The notes beneath the pieces were generated by a model, which saw only the letters and a list, made by a program, of their open reading frames with translations, was not told the origin of the DNA and searched no databases. Shown here one piece after another: positions 25,939-33,427 of a stretch of DNA of 39,372 bases (the stretch's first letter is position 1; the number at the start of each line of letters is the position of its first letter). Source of the stretch: Gammaproteobacteria bacterium (GTDB lineage: Bacteria > Pseudomonadota > Gammaproteobacteria > Pseudomonadales > JAUIET01); NCBI GenBank assembly GCA_030431775.1, contig JAUIHW010000036.1, positions 1-39,372 on the forward strand, written 5' to 3'. A program made the translations under genes and the position numbers.

Positions 25939-26598
25939 GTGAACACGGCCAGTCTTCAGGGGGTTGGGATGACCTCGCCTCGTACCCGGGAACGCCTGAT
26001 ACAGCGGCTCCGTCAGCAGGGGATTCGTAACGAGCAGGTACTTGACGTCATGCGTCACACTCCGCGCCATATTTTTCTTGATGAAGCACTGGCCCATCGC
26101 GCTTACGAAGACTGTGCGCTGCCAATTGGCTACGAACAAACCTTGTCGCAGCCTTATATTGTGGCCCGCATGACTGAATTATTGTTAGAGGGTGGTGCGC
26201 TTGATAAGGTTTTGGAAATTGGTACCGGATCGGGTTACCAGACCGCGGTCCTCGCCCAGCTCGTTCCGCGAGTGTTTACGATAGAGCGAATTCGTCCTTT
26301 GCAGGAAAAAGCCCGCCGGCGTCTTGCCGCCATGTCATTGCGTAATGTGCAGTTTCGCTATGCCGACGGAAACCTCGGCTGGCCCGGCGAGGCGCCCTTT
26401 GATGCCATTATTTCAACAGCGGCGCCAGCCAGCATTCCGGCTGCATTCTACGAACAACTGAAAATGGGTGGCCGGGTGGTCACTCCGGTTGGGGAACGAC
26501 AACAGGAGTTGCAGGTGGTTACGCGCACTGAGAATGGCCTGCAGGTCAACAGTGTAGAACCAGTGCGTTTCGTGCCGCTAAAATCCGGGGTGTGCTGA
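25939..26598 (+). CDS. pcm: Protein-L-isoaspartate O-methyltransferase
   Basis: SAM-dependent repair enzyme that methylates isoaspartyl residues in aged proteins. Motif I is [17 protein letters not shown]. The PCMT signatures [28 protein letters not shown] and [13 protein letters not shown] are present. It has 219 residues from GTG 25939, with AAGGA at 25927-25931. The usual partner surE is missing upstream. The stop overlaps the next ATG (TGATG at 26596-26600). Confidence 0.96.
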   Translation: MNTASLQGVGMTSPRTRERLIQRLRQQGIRNEQVLDVMRHTPRHIFLDEALAHRAYEDCALPIGYEQTLSQPYIVARMTELLLEGGALDKVLEIGTGSGYQTAVLAQLVPRVFTIERIRPLQEKARRRLAAMSLRNVQFRYADGNLGWPGEAPFDAIISTAAPASIPAAFYEQLKMGGRVVTPVGERQQELQVVTRTENGLQVNSVEPVRFVPLKSGVC

Positions 26599-27515
26599 TG
26601 CTGCGAATATTTTTCACTGGTGTGGCAATGGGGGCTGCGGACGTTGTACCCGGCGTATCCGGTGGAACGATCGCATTCATCAGTGGTATTTACCAGCGGC
26701 TGTTGGATGCCATTCGCGCTGCCCCAGCTGCGCTCATGATACTGTTTCAGGAGGGTATCACGGAGGCTTGGCGAAAAATGGATGCAAACTTTCTGCTGGT
26801 GCTGGCGGCGGGCATACTGCTGAGTGTGGCCTCACTGGCGCGACTAATTAGCTGGGTGCTGGTGCATTACCCCACCTGTCTTTGGGGGTTTTTCTTCGGC
26901 CTCATTCTCGCCTCATTCGTGTATCTTGCGCTGCAGGTTCGCTGGAATCCGTTGCCGCTGATCCTGCTGGTGCTTGGCGCGGCCGCAGCCATTCTGGTGG
27001 GCGAAATTCGCCCAGGGACGGTTGAACCCACCCCGCTGATCATTTTCGGCAGCGGTGCCCTTGCCATTTGCGCGATGATACTGCCGGGCATATCAGGCAG
27101 CTTTATATTGCTGGTGCTGGGAATGTATCCTGCGGTTTTGGCAGCGATCAAGAATTTCGACCTGATCTTTATAGCCTTGTTTGCCGCAGGCTGTGGTCTT
27201 GGCTTGCTGGGCTTCTCTCACATACTCGGTTATTTGCTTCACCGCTTTCGGGACCCTGTTCTCAGTTTGCTGACCGGCTTTCTTGCCGGCTCATTGCTGA
27301 TGGTGTGGCCGTGGCAGCGAGCCCTGGACAGCTATGTTAAAGACGATGGTACGACGGTTGTTTTACAGGCAGAGAATGTGCTGCCGGCTACCTATGCTCT
27401 GGAAACTCAGCAGGACCCGTACACTCTGATGGTGATTGGGCTTGCGATACTGGGAGTTGTCTGCGTGTTTCTTCTTTCCCGTTTGGGCACGCCTCAACCA
27501 GACAATCACCATTAA
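26598..27515 (+). CDS. DUF368 / PopT-type polyprenyl-phosphate transporter
   Basis: Integral membrane protein of the DUF368 family. From memory of recent work on Vibrio cholerae and other bacteria, DUF368 (PopT) proteins translocate undecaprenyl phosphate back across the cytoplasmic membrane after cell-wall export reactions. Evidence: the N-terminal signature GAADVVPGVSGGTIAFISGIY, a second inverted-type repeat AICAMILPGISGSFILLVLGMY, and about eight hydrophobic segments over 305 residues. I choose ATG 26598, overlapping the pcm stop as TGATG; GTG 26592 would add two residues. The location between pcm and nlpD is unusual to my knowledge, and it links to uppS in the same window. Family assignment is firm; substrate is from family knowledge. 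Confidence 0.88.
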   Translation: MLRIFFTGVAMGAADVVPGVSGGTIAFISGIYQRLLDAIRAAPAALMILFQEGITEAWRKMDANFLLVLAAGILLSVASLARLISWVLVHYPTCLWGFFFGLILASFVYLALQVRWNPLPLILLVLGAAAAILVGEIRPGTVEPTPLIIFGSGALAICAMILPGISGSFILLVLGMYPAVLAAIKNFDLIFIALFAAGCGLGLLGFSHILGYLLHRFRDPVLSLLTGFLAGSLLMVWPWQRALDSYVKDDGTTVVLQAENVLPATYALETQQDPYTLMVIGLAILGVVCVFLLSRLGTPQPDNHH

Positions 27516-27630
27516 AAACAGCTACCTAGAGTCAATTGTTGAGACAAATTCCCGTTTAATGTTGCATCGCGCGTAGAAAGCCTGCAGCATGCACTCCGGT
27601 GCCTTGGATTCGATAACAATGGGCTTTGAC

Positions 27631-28356
27631 ATGCGGATTGCCGGCGCTGTGTTGTTGGCGGGCTGGCTGTCTTTAACCGGCTGCAGCAGCAGTGCAATAC
27701 CGGTAGTTAACAAGGACTCGGGTTACCGCAGTCAGCGGGCCATGCCCGTGTCGGGGGAGCACAGGGTTCGTTCGGGCGATACCTTGTACTCCATAGCCTG
27801 GGTTTATGGAACCGATTTTAAGGCCCTGGCACAGCTCAACGGTATTCGTTCCCCGTATGTCATTCGCCCGGGACAGCGAATCAAGCTGCGCGGCAAGCCC
27901 ACGAGTGGAACCGTGCTCGCCAGCAGTTCCGCTGTCAAGATGGCCAGCAGGACGGCGGATGCCGTACAGCCACTGGCCGCGGATAAATCCTGGCGCTGGC
28001 CGGCAAGCGGTAAGTTGCTGTCCGGCTTTGGTCAATCGGGTGGGAATAAGGGCATCGATATCAGTGGGAACATTGGCGATTCGGTGGTTACGGCACGTGC
28101 AGGCAAGGTGGTTTATGCCGGCAATGGGATTCGCGGATACGGGAATTTGCTGATTGTGAAACATAGCGCAGAATTTCTGAGTGCTTACGCGTATAACAGT
28201 CGACTGTTGGTCAAAGAAGGCGATCTGGTTAAAGAAGGACAGAAAATTGCCGAAATAGGTAATAGCGGAGCGGCCAGGGAGGCCAAACTGCATTTTGAGA
28301 TCAGAAGGCAGGGCAAACCGGTTGATCCGGTACGTTTGCTGCCGCGGCGCGGCTGA
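27631..28356 (+). CDS. nlpD: NlpD-like lipoprotein (LysM + degenerate LytM), amidase activator
   Basis: Outer-membrane lipoprotein that activates the AmiC amidase for septal peptidoglycan splitting. From ATG 27631 it has a lipoprotein signal MRIAGAVLLAGWLSLTG and lipobox Cys18. A LysM domain follows at about residues 43-87 (HRVRSGDTLYSIAWVYG, RPGQRIKLRG), then a C-terminal LytM/M23-like domain. The LytM part lacks the catalytic metal ligands (KGIDI where peptidases have HxGxD, AYAYN where they have HxH), as in true NlpD, so it is a regulator, not an enzyme. In-frame ATGs at 27619 and 27589 are possible starts; 27631 gives the most standard signal peptide. It is followed by a likely terminator. 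Confidence 0.9.
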   Translation: MRIAGAVLLAGWLSLTGCSSSAIPVVNKDSGYRSQRAMPVSGEHRVRSGDTLYSIAWVYGTDFKALAQLNGIRSPYVIRPGQRIKLRGKPTSGTVLASSSAVKMASRTADAVQPLAADKSWRWPASGKLLSGFGQSGGNKGIDISGNIGDSVVTARAGKVVYAGNGIRGYGNLLIVKHSAEFLSAYAYNSRLLVKEGDLVKEGQKIAEIGNSGAAREAKLHFEIRRQGKPVDPVRLLPRRG

Positions 28357-28378
28357 GCAGCCAGGCTGGTTGTTTTTT
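28355..28378 (+). terminator. Probable intrinsic terminator after nlpD
   Basis: Directly at the nlpD stop codon, CAGCCA (28358-28363) can pair with TGGTTG (28367-28372; one G-U pair) around a GGC loop, followed by TTTTTT (28373-28378). The stem is short but the U-tract is clean. If active, it would limit read-through from nlpD into rpoS. Confidence 0.5.
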
Positions 28379-28448
28379 GTTCTGCAAAGGGATGCACATA
28401 ACGCGCCAGACTATAGCAGATGGGAGCCAACAATTTGGCAATGAATTG

Positions 28449-28480
28449 TTGAATGGCGTCACAAATCAGCGACTATACTT
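28449..28480 (+). promoter_or_regulatory. Candidate rpoS promoter with sigma-S-like -10
   Basis: CTATACTT at 28473-28480 matches the sigma-S-preferred extended -10 (C at -13, then TAYACTT). A weak -35, TTGAAT, lies at 28449-28454 with a 19-base spacer. It would give a leader of about 45 bases before the rpoS ATG. In enterics the main rpoS promoter lies inside nlpD, so one inside this coding region is not excluded. Confidence 0.35.
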
Positions 28481-28531
28481 TTGTATCCCTGGTCTGCGAC
28501 AGAATCGAGTTGAACTATATAAGGTGTGGTT

Positions 28532-29596
28532 ATGCGAGCTGAGTTGGACAAAGCGCACTGTGATGAAGAAGAACCTATGCAAGAAGAAACAACAGAAAAA
28601 GCAGTAGCCGATGAAGTTATTGACGTAGCGCAGAATGATGCCAGCATTGAGGCGGCACCACCCGCTGAAGAGAAACCCCGCCGCAAAAGGGCCGCTCGCA
28701 AGCCTAAGAAAGATGCGGACAGCGACGTGATTGCTGAAGCCAAAGAAGACGTCTCTGGAAACTTTGATGCCACCCAGTTGTATTTGAGCGAGATTGGTTT
28801 TTCGCCATTGCTCAGTGCTGAAGAAGAAGTGCATTTTGCGCGCATGGCCCAGCGCGGTGAAGAAGCCGGCCGCAAGCGCATGATCGAGAGTAATTTACGT
28901 CTGGTCGTTAAAATTGCTCGTCGTTATCTCAATCGTGGTTTGTCCCTGCTGGATTTGATTGAGGAAGGCAATCTCGGTCTGATCAGGGCGGTAGAGAAAT
29001 TTGATCCAGAGCGTGGTTTTCGGTTTTCCACCTACGCTACCTGGTGGATACGTCAGACAATTGAACGCGCCATAATGAATCAGACGCGCACCATTCGCCT
29101 GCCGATTCATGTCGTCAAGGAATTGAATGTGTATCTGCGGGCAGCGCGAGAGCTGGCGCAAAAGCTGGACCATGAACCCAGTGCGGAAGAGATTGCAGAG
29201 CTGCTCGACAAGCCGGTTGAAGACGTCAAAAAGATGCTGAAGCTGAACGAACGGGTGACCTCGGTCGATACTCCGCTAAGCGTTGACTCTGACAAAACCG
29301 TGCTGGATACCATCGCCGACCAAAAAGTCTCCGACCCGCAATCTCTATTGCAGGACAGTGATATGCGCTCAAGTATCAACGCCTGGTTGCTCGAATTGTC
29401 TGAAAAACAACGTGAGGTGATATCGCGCCGCTTTGGCCTGTTGGGCCATGAGCCCAGCACTCTGGAGATGGTCGGTCACGAGATTGGCCTTACCCGTGAA
29501 CGCGTGCGTCAAATACAGGTGGAAGCACTGAAACGGCTGCGTGGCATTCTGGAAAAACAGGGTTTGAACAGCGAGTCGGTATTCAGCGAAGCCTGA
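28532..29596 (+). CDS. rpoS: RNA polymerase sigma factor RpoS
   Basis: Stationary-phase and general stress sigma factor. The sigma-70 regions appear in order: 1.2 ([20 protein letters not shown]), 2.1-2.4 ([52 protein letters not shown]), 3 and 4 ([21 protein letters not shown]-type helix-turn-helix [20 protein letters not shown]). I place the start at ATG 28532 with AAGG at 28521-28524; GTG at 28526 would add two residues. It has 354 residues. The N-terminal ~65 residues are acidic with a Lys/Arg patch ([12 protein letters not shown]) and are longer than in E. coli RpoS. The nlpD-rpoS neighbourhood supports RpoS over RpoD or RpoH. Confidence 0.96.
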   Translation: MRAELDKAHCDEEEPMQEETTEKAVADEVIDVAQNDASIEAAPPAEEKPRRKRAARKPKKDADSDVIAEAKEDVSGNFDATQLYLSEIGFSPLLSAEEEVHFARMAQRGEEAGRKRMIESNLRLVVKIARRYLNRGLSLLDLIEEGNLGLIRAVEKFDPERGFRFSTYATWWIRQTIERAIMNQTRTIRLPIHVVKELNVYLRAARELAQKLDHEPSAEEIAELLDKPVEDVKKMLKLNERVTSVDTPLSVDSDKTVLDTIADQKVSDPQSLLQDSDMRSSINAWLLELSEKQREVISRRFGLLGHEPSTLEMVGHEIGLTRERVRQIQVEALKRLRGILEKQGLNSESVFSEA

Positions 29597-29662
29597 CCGT
29601 TTCCACACGTTCTCGTCAATAGGGTACACTTCGCCCTGACTGAATACAAAAGCGAGAATAAA

Positions 29663-31669
29663 ATGCCTGTTAAAGTTTTTCTGGCCGCAGTGGCGGCCAC
29701 AGTCCTCATTGCCTGTGGTGACAAACAAGCGGTTGATGATGCCGCCGGCACTGCGGATTCGGATTCAACAGGGAGCTTGCCCGCTCTCAGCACCAGCAAA
29801 AGAATGGTTTCGTATACCCAGGAGCGCGAGCCCTGCGACCATTACACGGAGCATCGCTTGCCCTTGTTCGGTGATGTACACGTGCATACCAGCTTGTCCT
29901 TTGACGCAGCCGCCAATACCATTGGTGCAACGCCGACCGACGCCAACCGTTTTGCCCAAGGGGAGGCCATTGATTTCTGGCCGTTGAGCGAGCAGGGTGA
30001 GCCAGCCGGTCGCTTCCAAATTGACCGGCCTCTGGACTTTCTTGCGGTGACTGACCATGGGGAGTTTCTAGGCGAGCGCCGTCTTTGCCGCGAGGTCGGG
30101 TCGCCAAGCTACGACACCGCATTCTGTCAGTCTTATCGCAGCAGCGAGCGCCAGGGTATGCTGATGCTTGGCCAGGTAATAACGACGGAAACTCCGTCAA
30201 GAGTTGCTGACATATGTGGCGAGAATGGCGAGTTGTGCAGAGAGTATGCGGCTGGTCCATGGCAAACCCTGGCGGCGGCCGCCAAACAGGCCAACGACAC
30301 CAGCTCGGCGTGTGAATTCAGCAGTTTTGTTGCCTACGAATACACCGGTACCCCTGGCACGTCCAATTATCATCGAAACGTTATTTTCCGCAATGACTCG
30401 ATACCCGAACTGCCAGTCTCCTACATCGATGCACCTTATGATAGCGCCCTCTGGGAAAAACTGGATGCCGAGTGCACAACAGAGGCGGGCTGCGATTATC
30501 TAACGATTCCACACAATAGCAATCTTGCAAATGGCCGTATGGCGCCTTATATGCGCATTGATCAGAACCTTGCAAGCAAACAGGCCTATGCGCAAAAAAG
30601 ACAGCGGCGTGAGCCGATCATGGAAATATTTCAGCACAAGGGGAATTCTGAGTGTATCAATGGCCTGAGCAGTGTGCTGGGTCAGCCTGATGAATTGTGC
30701 GAAGTGGAAGGCGTCAGGTTCATCGGTCGGGAGGAATCCTATATTGAGGTGAGCGCGGACGGTTTGAATACGGCACCCATCCAAGAAGTGACCAAAGAAT
30801 GCGAGGGTGAAATTGGGGCCAATGGCATGCTTGGTGCTGGCTGTGTGGATGCGACGGACTACTACCGAAGTGGGCTGCTGGTCGGTATGGCAGAAGCCAA
30901 TGAAACCGGTTTCAACCCGATCAAGTTGGGCGCGATTGCCGCAACTGACACTCATGCAGCCAGTCCAGGAGCGGTAAAGGAAGATGACTGGCGTGGACAC
31001 GTTTCGCTTGAGTCTACGGCGCAGGAGCGCTTGCAACCGGGCTTGCTGACCAGCGGTATTGATGGCAATCCAGGTGGCCTGGCCGGTGTCTGGGCGGTTG
31101 AAAACTCCCGCGATGCCATATTTGAAGCCATGCAACGCCGCGAAGTGTTTGGTACCACCGGCCCAAGAATTCTGCCTCGTTTCTTTGCCGGCTGGGATTT
31201 TGATGCCTCGTTGTGCGACAGTGAAAACCTCGTCGCCAGCGGTTATCAGAATGGCGTGCCTATGGGCGGAGATTTAAGCAGCTCGACTGCCTCCAACGAC
31301 AAACCTACTCTGCTTGCCAGCGTACAGCGTGACTCCGGAAGCGATTCAACTGCGCTGCAGAAGTTACAGTTGGTCAAGGGCTGGGTAGATGGAGAAGGCC
31401 GGTTACACAGCCAGGTAATTGATATCGCCGGTGCTGATGGTAAAGAACACAATAGCTTGTGCGCGGTTTATCGGGACGAGGCTTTCAACCCTGCGTTTGC
31501 CACTTATTATTATCTGCGAGCTGTGGAGCACCCGGTAGCACGTTGGAGTGTACACGATTGCGAATCGCTGCCAGAAGCAGAGCGACCAGCCGTATGCAGT
31601 GACGGTTCCTATCCGGATACCATCCAGGAAATGGCATGGACGTCACCGGTTTGGTATCAGCCAAAGTAG
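29663..31669 (+). CDS. DUF3604 lipoprotein, putative PHP-like metallohydrolase
   Basis: A 668-residue exported protein of the DUF3604 family, whose biochemical function I do not know. A lipoprotein signal is visible with lipobox LIAC (Cys18) followed by Gly-Asp and a low-complexity Ser/Asp/Ala linker to about residue 45. Metal-ligand-like motifs resemble the PHP/amidohydrolase pattern: GDVHVHTSLS (HVH 73-75), FLAVTDHGEF (DH 131-132), TIPHNSN, EIFQHKGNSEC and ATDTHAASPG. The Cys content suits an oxidising compartment. It starts 66 bases after rpoS without a clear terminator between. A weak promoter-like pair TTCCAC (29601)/TACACT (29625-29630) precedes it. It is convergent with the phosphodiesterase gene. 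Hydrolase activity, perhaps on a phosphoester, is an inference. Confidence 0.82.
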   Translation: MPVKVFLAAVAATVLIACGDKQAVDDAAGTADSDSTGSLPALSTSKRMVSYTQEREPCDHYTEHRLPLFGDVHVHTSLSFDAAANTIGATPTDANRFAQGEAIDFWPLSEQGEPAGRFQIDRPLDFLAVTDHGEFLGERRLCREVGSPSYDTAFCQSYRSSERQGMLMLGQVITTETPSRVADICGENGELCREYAAGPWQTLAAAAKQANDTSSACEFSSFVAYEYTGTPGTSNYHRNVIFRNDSIPELPVSYIDAPYDSALWEKLDAECTTEAGCDYLTIPHNSNLANGRMAPYMRIDQNLASKQAYAQKRQRREPIMEIFQHKGNSECINGLSSVLGQPDELCEVEGVRFIGREESYIEVSADGLNTAPIQEVTKECEGEIGANGMLGAGCVDATDYYRSGLLVGMAEANETGFNPIKLGAIAATDTHAASPGAVKEDDWRGHVSLESTAQERLQPGLLTSGIDGNPGGLAGVWAVENSRDAIFEAMQRREVFGTTGPRILPRFFAGWDFDASLCDSENLVASGYQNGVPMGGDLSSSTASNDKPTLLASVQRDSGSDSTALQKLQLVKGWVDGEGRLHSQVIDIAGADGKEHNSLCAVYRDEAFNPAFATYYYLRAVEHPVARWSVHDCESLPEAERPAVCSDGSYPDTIQEMAWTSPVWYQPK

Positions 31670-31687
31670 CTGCAGCTCGTGTCGCGT

Positions 31688-31818
31688 AGTTCCGGGTAGG
31701 GTAGGGGTAGTTCCGGGGACAGTATACCTAATTCGGAACTACCGAATTAGGTATACTGTCCCCGGAACTACCCCGGAACTCTCTCGGAACTCTAGTCCCC
31801 GGAGCTAACTAAGGAACT
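31688..31818. repeat. Phased AGTTCC/GGAACT array
   Basis: Within the convergent intergenic region, AGTTCC occurs at 31688 and 31709. Its complement GGAACT occurs at 31764, 31775, 31786 and 31813, with a near-copy GGAGCT at 31802. Successive intervals are 21 on the left and 11, 11, 16, 11 on the right, so most copies fall on about the same face of the helix. The long inverted repeat at 31704-31774 lies inside this array. Confidence 0.6.
31704..31774. repeat. Perfect 33-bp inverted repeat (REP/MITE-like or terminator hairpin)
   Basis: The left arm 31704-31736 begins GGGGTAGTTCCGGGGACAGT, and the right arm 31742-31774 is its exact reverse complement, with a five-base AACTA loop. It sits between the convergent DUF3604 and phosphodiesterase genes, in non-coding sequence. 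As RNA it would fold on either strand, so it may end or stabilise both transcripts, but there is no U-tract. Elements with the GGGGACAGTATAC core recur, as I recall, in other marine gammaproteobacteria near IS200-like REP-associated transposases; no transposase is present here. Confidence 0.75.
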
Positions 31819-31825
31819 GAAGGGA

Positions 31826-33118
31826 TTACCGCAATCCCATACAGTTTGCGTAGTAAGTGACTGTACCAGGCCAGTCGCTAAACACGCCTAACACGCCTAC
31901 TTTACGGGCCAGAACATCCAGCATCACCATGGTGTCACCGTCGTTGTTGATGCTGTCGGTCGTGGTCTGGTAGTACCAGCCGCCACCACTTGCCAGTGGG
32001 CCTGAACGCTCCAGTGTCCAGGTGATGATATCGAGACCTGCGTAGCGCGCCGCCTTGGCGTACTCCGAAGGAACGATATTGCCTTCATCATCCAGTGTGA
32101 CCAGAACCCACATCGGCGGTGCGATAATCTGCACGCCCCGGGCAATCAATTCTTCCATGCTCGGTGACCAGGACTCCGGTATGGACGGATCAAATGCTTC
32201 CGTGTCATAACGGCCATCCAAATACACTGCCTGATTGCCATAGCTGGGTTCATTCTCAATCCAGTACAGCACATCGTCCAGATTGAAGGACTGGGCGAAT
32301 ACCTGATAGGGCGGAATGCCCGCTTCCTTGTATTCGTTGATCAACTGCTGGGCGTAATCTTCCTGGGTATATTCGCCTTCAAATGGCATTTCCATGCTTG
32401 GACTTTTCAGTTCAGGAGTGAACTTGGCGCCCTGGCTTTTGAATAACTCAATGCTCTCTTTGTGCGTCAATACCGTGCCACAGCTTGAATACAAGTCTGT
32501 ACGCCAATTGGCGGTGCCACCAAGATATTCTTCGACTGTGGTTGCAGTCGGGTCGCTGGCGTCCATTTTTCCGCACAGAGTTTTGTACTCGGCCAGAGTG
32601 ATATCACTGGTGCAGCAGGTGGCCGATGCAGGCGTGCCAGCCTCCGCATTGGCCGGGCTGAACGGCTCGGTGCACTTTTCCGCCAATTCCGGACGCGCCA
32701 GTATGTCGGTGGTGGTGTGCAGATCGCATTGGGAGTGACGGCAAACCAGTTCACGGTCTTTCGTGAAGGTAACGTCGCATTCCTGAATACCAGCTCCCAT
32801 GCGACCGGCTGCCTCATAAGACTCTTTGGTATGTTCCGGGTACTGCAATGGCGCACCCCGATGACCAATTGAGAAATCGGTCTTGTAGAACGGGCCGCTG
32901 GAACAACTCTGCAGCTTGCGCTTTAGCCGGCTACGTTCCATATCCGCGATCAGAAAGTACGGGCGGGTACCCACCTGTACCGACTGGTCGCGCTTGCGGT
33001 GCCACCAGCCGAAGTGGTAGCCGTGGCCCGGGCGATAGTCGTCGCCTGCCATCGCGGGCGCGGGCATAAATAAAAGTAGCAGCAAAGCTGCAGTGGCCGA
33101 TCGAAATGCCAAATGCAT
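31826..33118 (-). CDS. Secreted glycerophosphodiester phosphodiesterase family protein
   Basis: GDPD-family enzymes hydrolyse glycerophosphodiesters to glycerol 3-phosphate and an alcohol. The 430-residue product has a Sec signal ([20 protein letters not shown], cleavage near AMA-GD). The catalytic core is clear: H86-R-G in [13 protein letters not shown] at 94-97, the metal pair E113 and D115 in QECDV, and H128 in CRHSQ. Several Cys residues (72, 114, 126, 131 and more) suggest disulfides outside the cytoplasm. A His/Trp/Arg-rich stretch (residues 28-45) precedes the core. It is longer than E. coli GlpQ (358). The start ATG at 33118 has AAGGAG at 33130-33125. A Pho-box-like site lies upstream, suggesting phosphate scavenging. 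Confidence 0.9.
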   Translation of the reverse strand: MHLAFRSATAALLLLLFMPAPAMAGDDYRPGHGYHFGWWHRKRDQSVQVGTRPYFLIADMERSRLKRKLQSCSSGPFYKTDFSIGHRGAPLQYPEHTKESYEAAGRMGAGIQECDVTFTKDRELVCRHSQCDLHTTTDILARPELAEKCTEPFSPANAEAGTPASATCCTSDITLAEYKTLCGKMDASDPTATTVEEYLGGTANWRTDLYSSCGTVLTHKESIELFKSQGAKFTPELKSPSMEMPFEGEYTQEDYAQQLINEYKEAGIPPYQVFAQSFNLDDVLYWIENEPSYGNQAVYLDGRYDTEAFDPSIPESWSPSMEELIARGVQIIAPPMWVLVTLDDEGNIVPSEYAKAARYAGLDIITWTLERSGPLASGGGWYYQTTTDSINNDGDTMVMLDVLARKVGVLGVFSDWPGTVTYYANCMGLR

Positions 33119-33218
33119 AGGGGTCTCCTTAAGAAATCATACTGGGTTACAAGTCAGGGCGGTAGCCCGCAAGACAGCCGGCTTTGCGAGGTATCGGTGT
33201 TACGCTAATTGAGCAATG

Positions 33219-33245
33219 TGTCCGCTCGTTAACCGTTTGCGGACA
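33219..33245. repeat. 7-bp inverted repeat in GDPD leader
   Basis: TGTCCGC (33219-33225) and GCGGACA (33239-33245) form a perfect dyad with a 13-base spacer, in the 309-base divergent region and about 100 bases before the minus-strand phosphodiesterase start. It could be an operator or a leader hairpin; no known regulator site is recognised. Confidence 0.35.
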
Positions 33246-33261
33246 ATTCGGTGCAGTTTCC

Positions 33262-33279
33262 ATGAATTATTGATGACCG
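33262..33279 (-). promoter_or_regulatory. Candidate Pho box for the GDPD gene
   Basis: Read on the minus strand this is CGGTCAT-CAAT-AATTCAT. It agrees with 13 of 18 positions of the E. coli-type Pho consensus (two CTGTCAT-like 7-mers on an 11-bp repeat, A/T-rich spacer). It lies about 145 bases before the gene start, with a poor -10 (CCGAAT, 33251-33246) ten bases downstream. It is weaker than the plus-strand site next to it. Confidence 0.4.
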
Positions 33280-33294
33280 GAAGACAGTTTGCTG

Positions 33295-33334
33295 ATGTCA
33301 TCAATTGGTCATAGTGCTTTCACTATGGCGTCAT
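33295..33334 (+). promoter_or_regulatory. Tandem Pho-box-like array upstream of the choice-of-anchor-I gene
   Basis: Four 7-mers occur at exact 11-base steps: ATGTCAT (33295), TGGTCAT (33306), CTTTCAC (33317) and GCGTCAT (33328). The PhoB consensus half-site is CTGTCAT. The first pair matches 14 of 18 consensus positions. A weak -10, TAGCGT, lies 10 bases after the array at 33345-33350, the spacing usual for PhoB-activated promoters that lack a good -35. The coding start is at 33428. The rest of the 309-base gap holds the minus-strand box and the small inverted repeat. Confidence 0.6.
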
Positions 33335-33427
33335 ACTGAGCGCGTAGCGTACTTTTTAGTCACTGTGCTGAGTTTGTGCGCAGACCGACTTTTTTTAGAC
33401 CAGTTTTAATCAATCAGGGGTAACGCA

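Noticed and set aside
27516-27630. A promoter between the DUF368 gene and nlpD
   Set aside because: TTGAGA (27539) and TTTAAT (27555) are only about 10 bases apart, too close for a sigma-70 promoter; no better pair was found.
28000-28356. An active M23 peptidase at the end of the nlpD product
   Set aside because: The metal-binding His and Asp positions are replaced, as in known NlpD activators, so enzymatic activity is not supported.
29597-29662. An rsmZ-type small RNA downstream of rpoS, as in pseudomonads
   Set aside because: Only 66 bases lie between rpoS and the next gene, and no series of GGA-bearing stem-loops is present.
31764-31818. GGAACT copies as sigma-E -35 elements
   Set aside because: They resemble GGAACTT, but there are many copies without properly spaced TCTGA-like -10 elements, and they lie between convergent gene ends where no gene would be driven.
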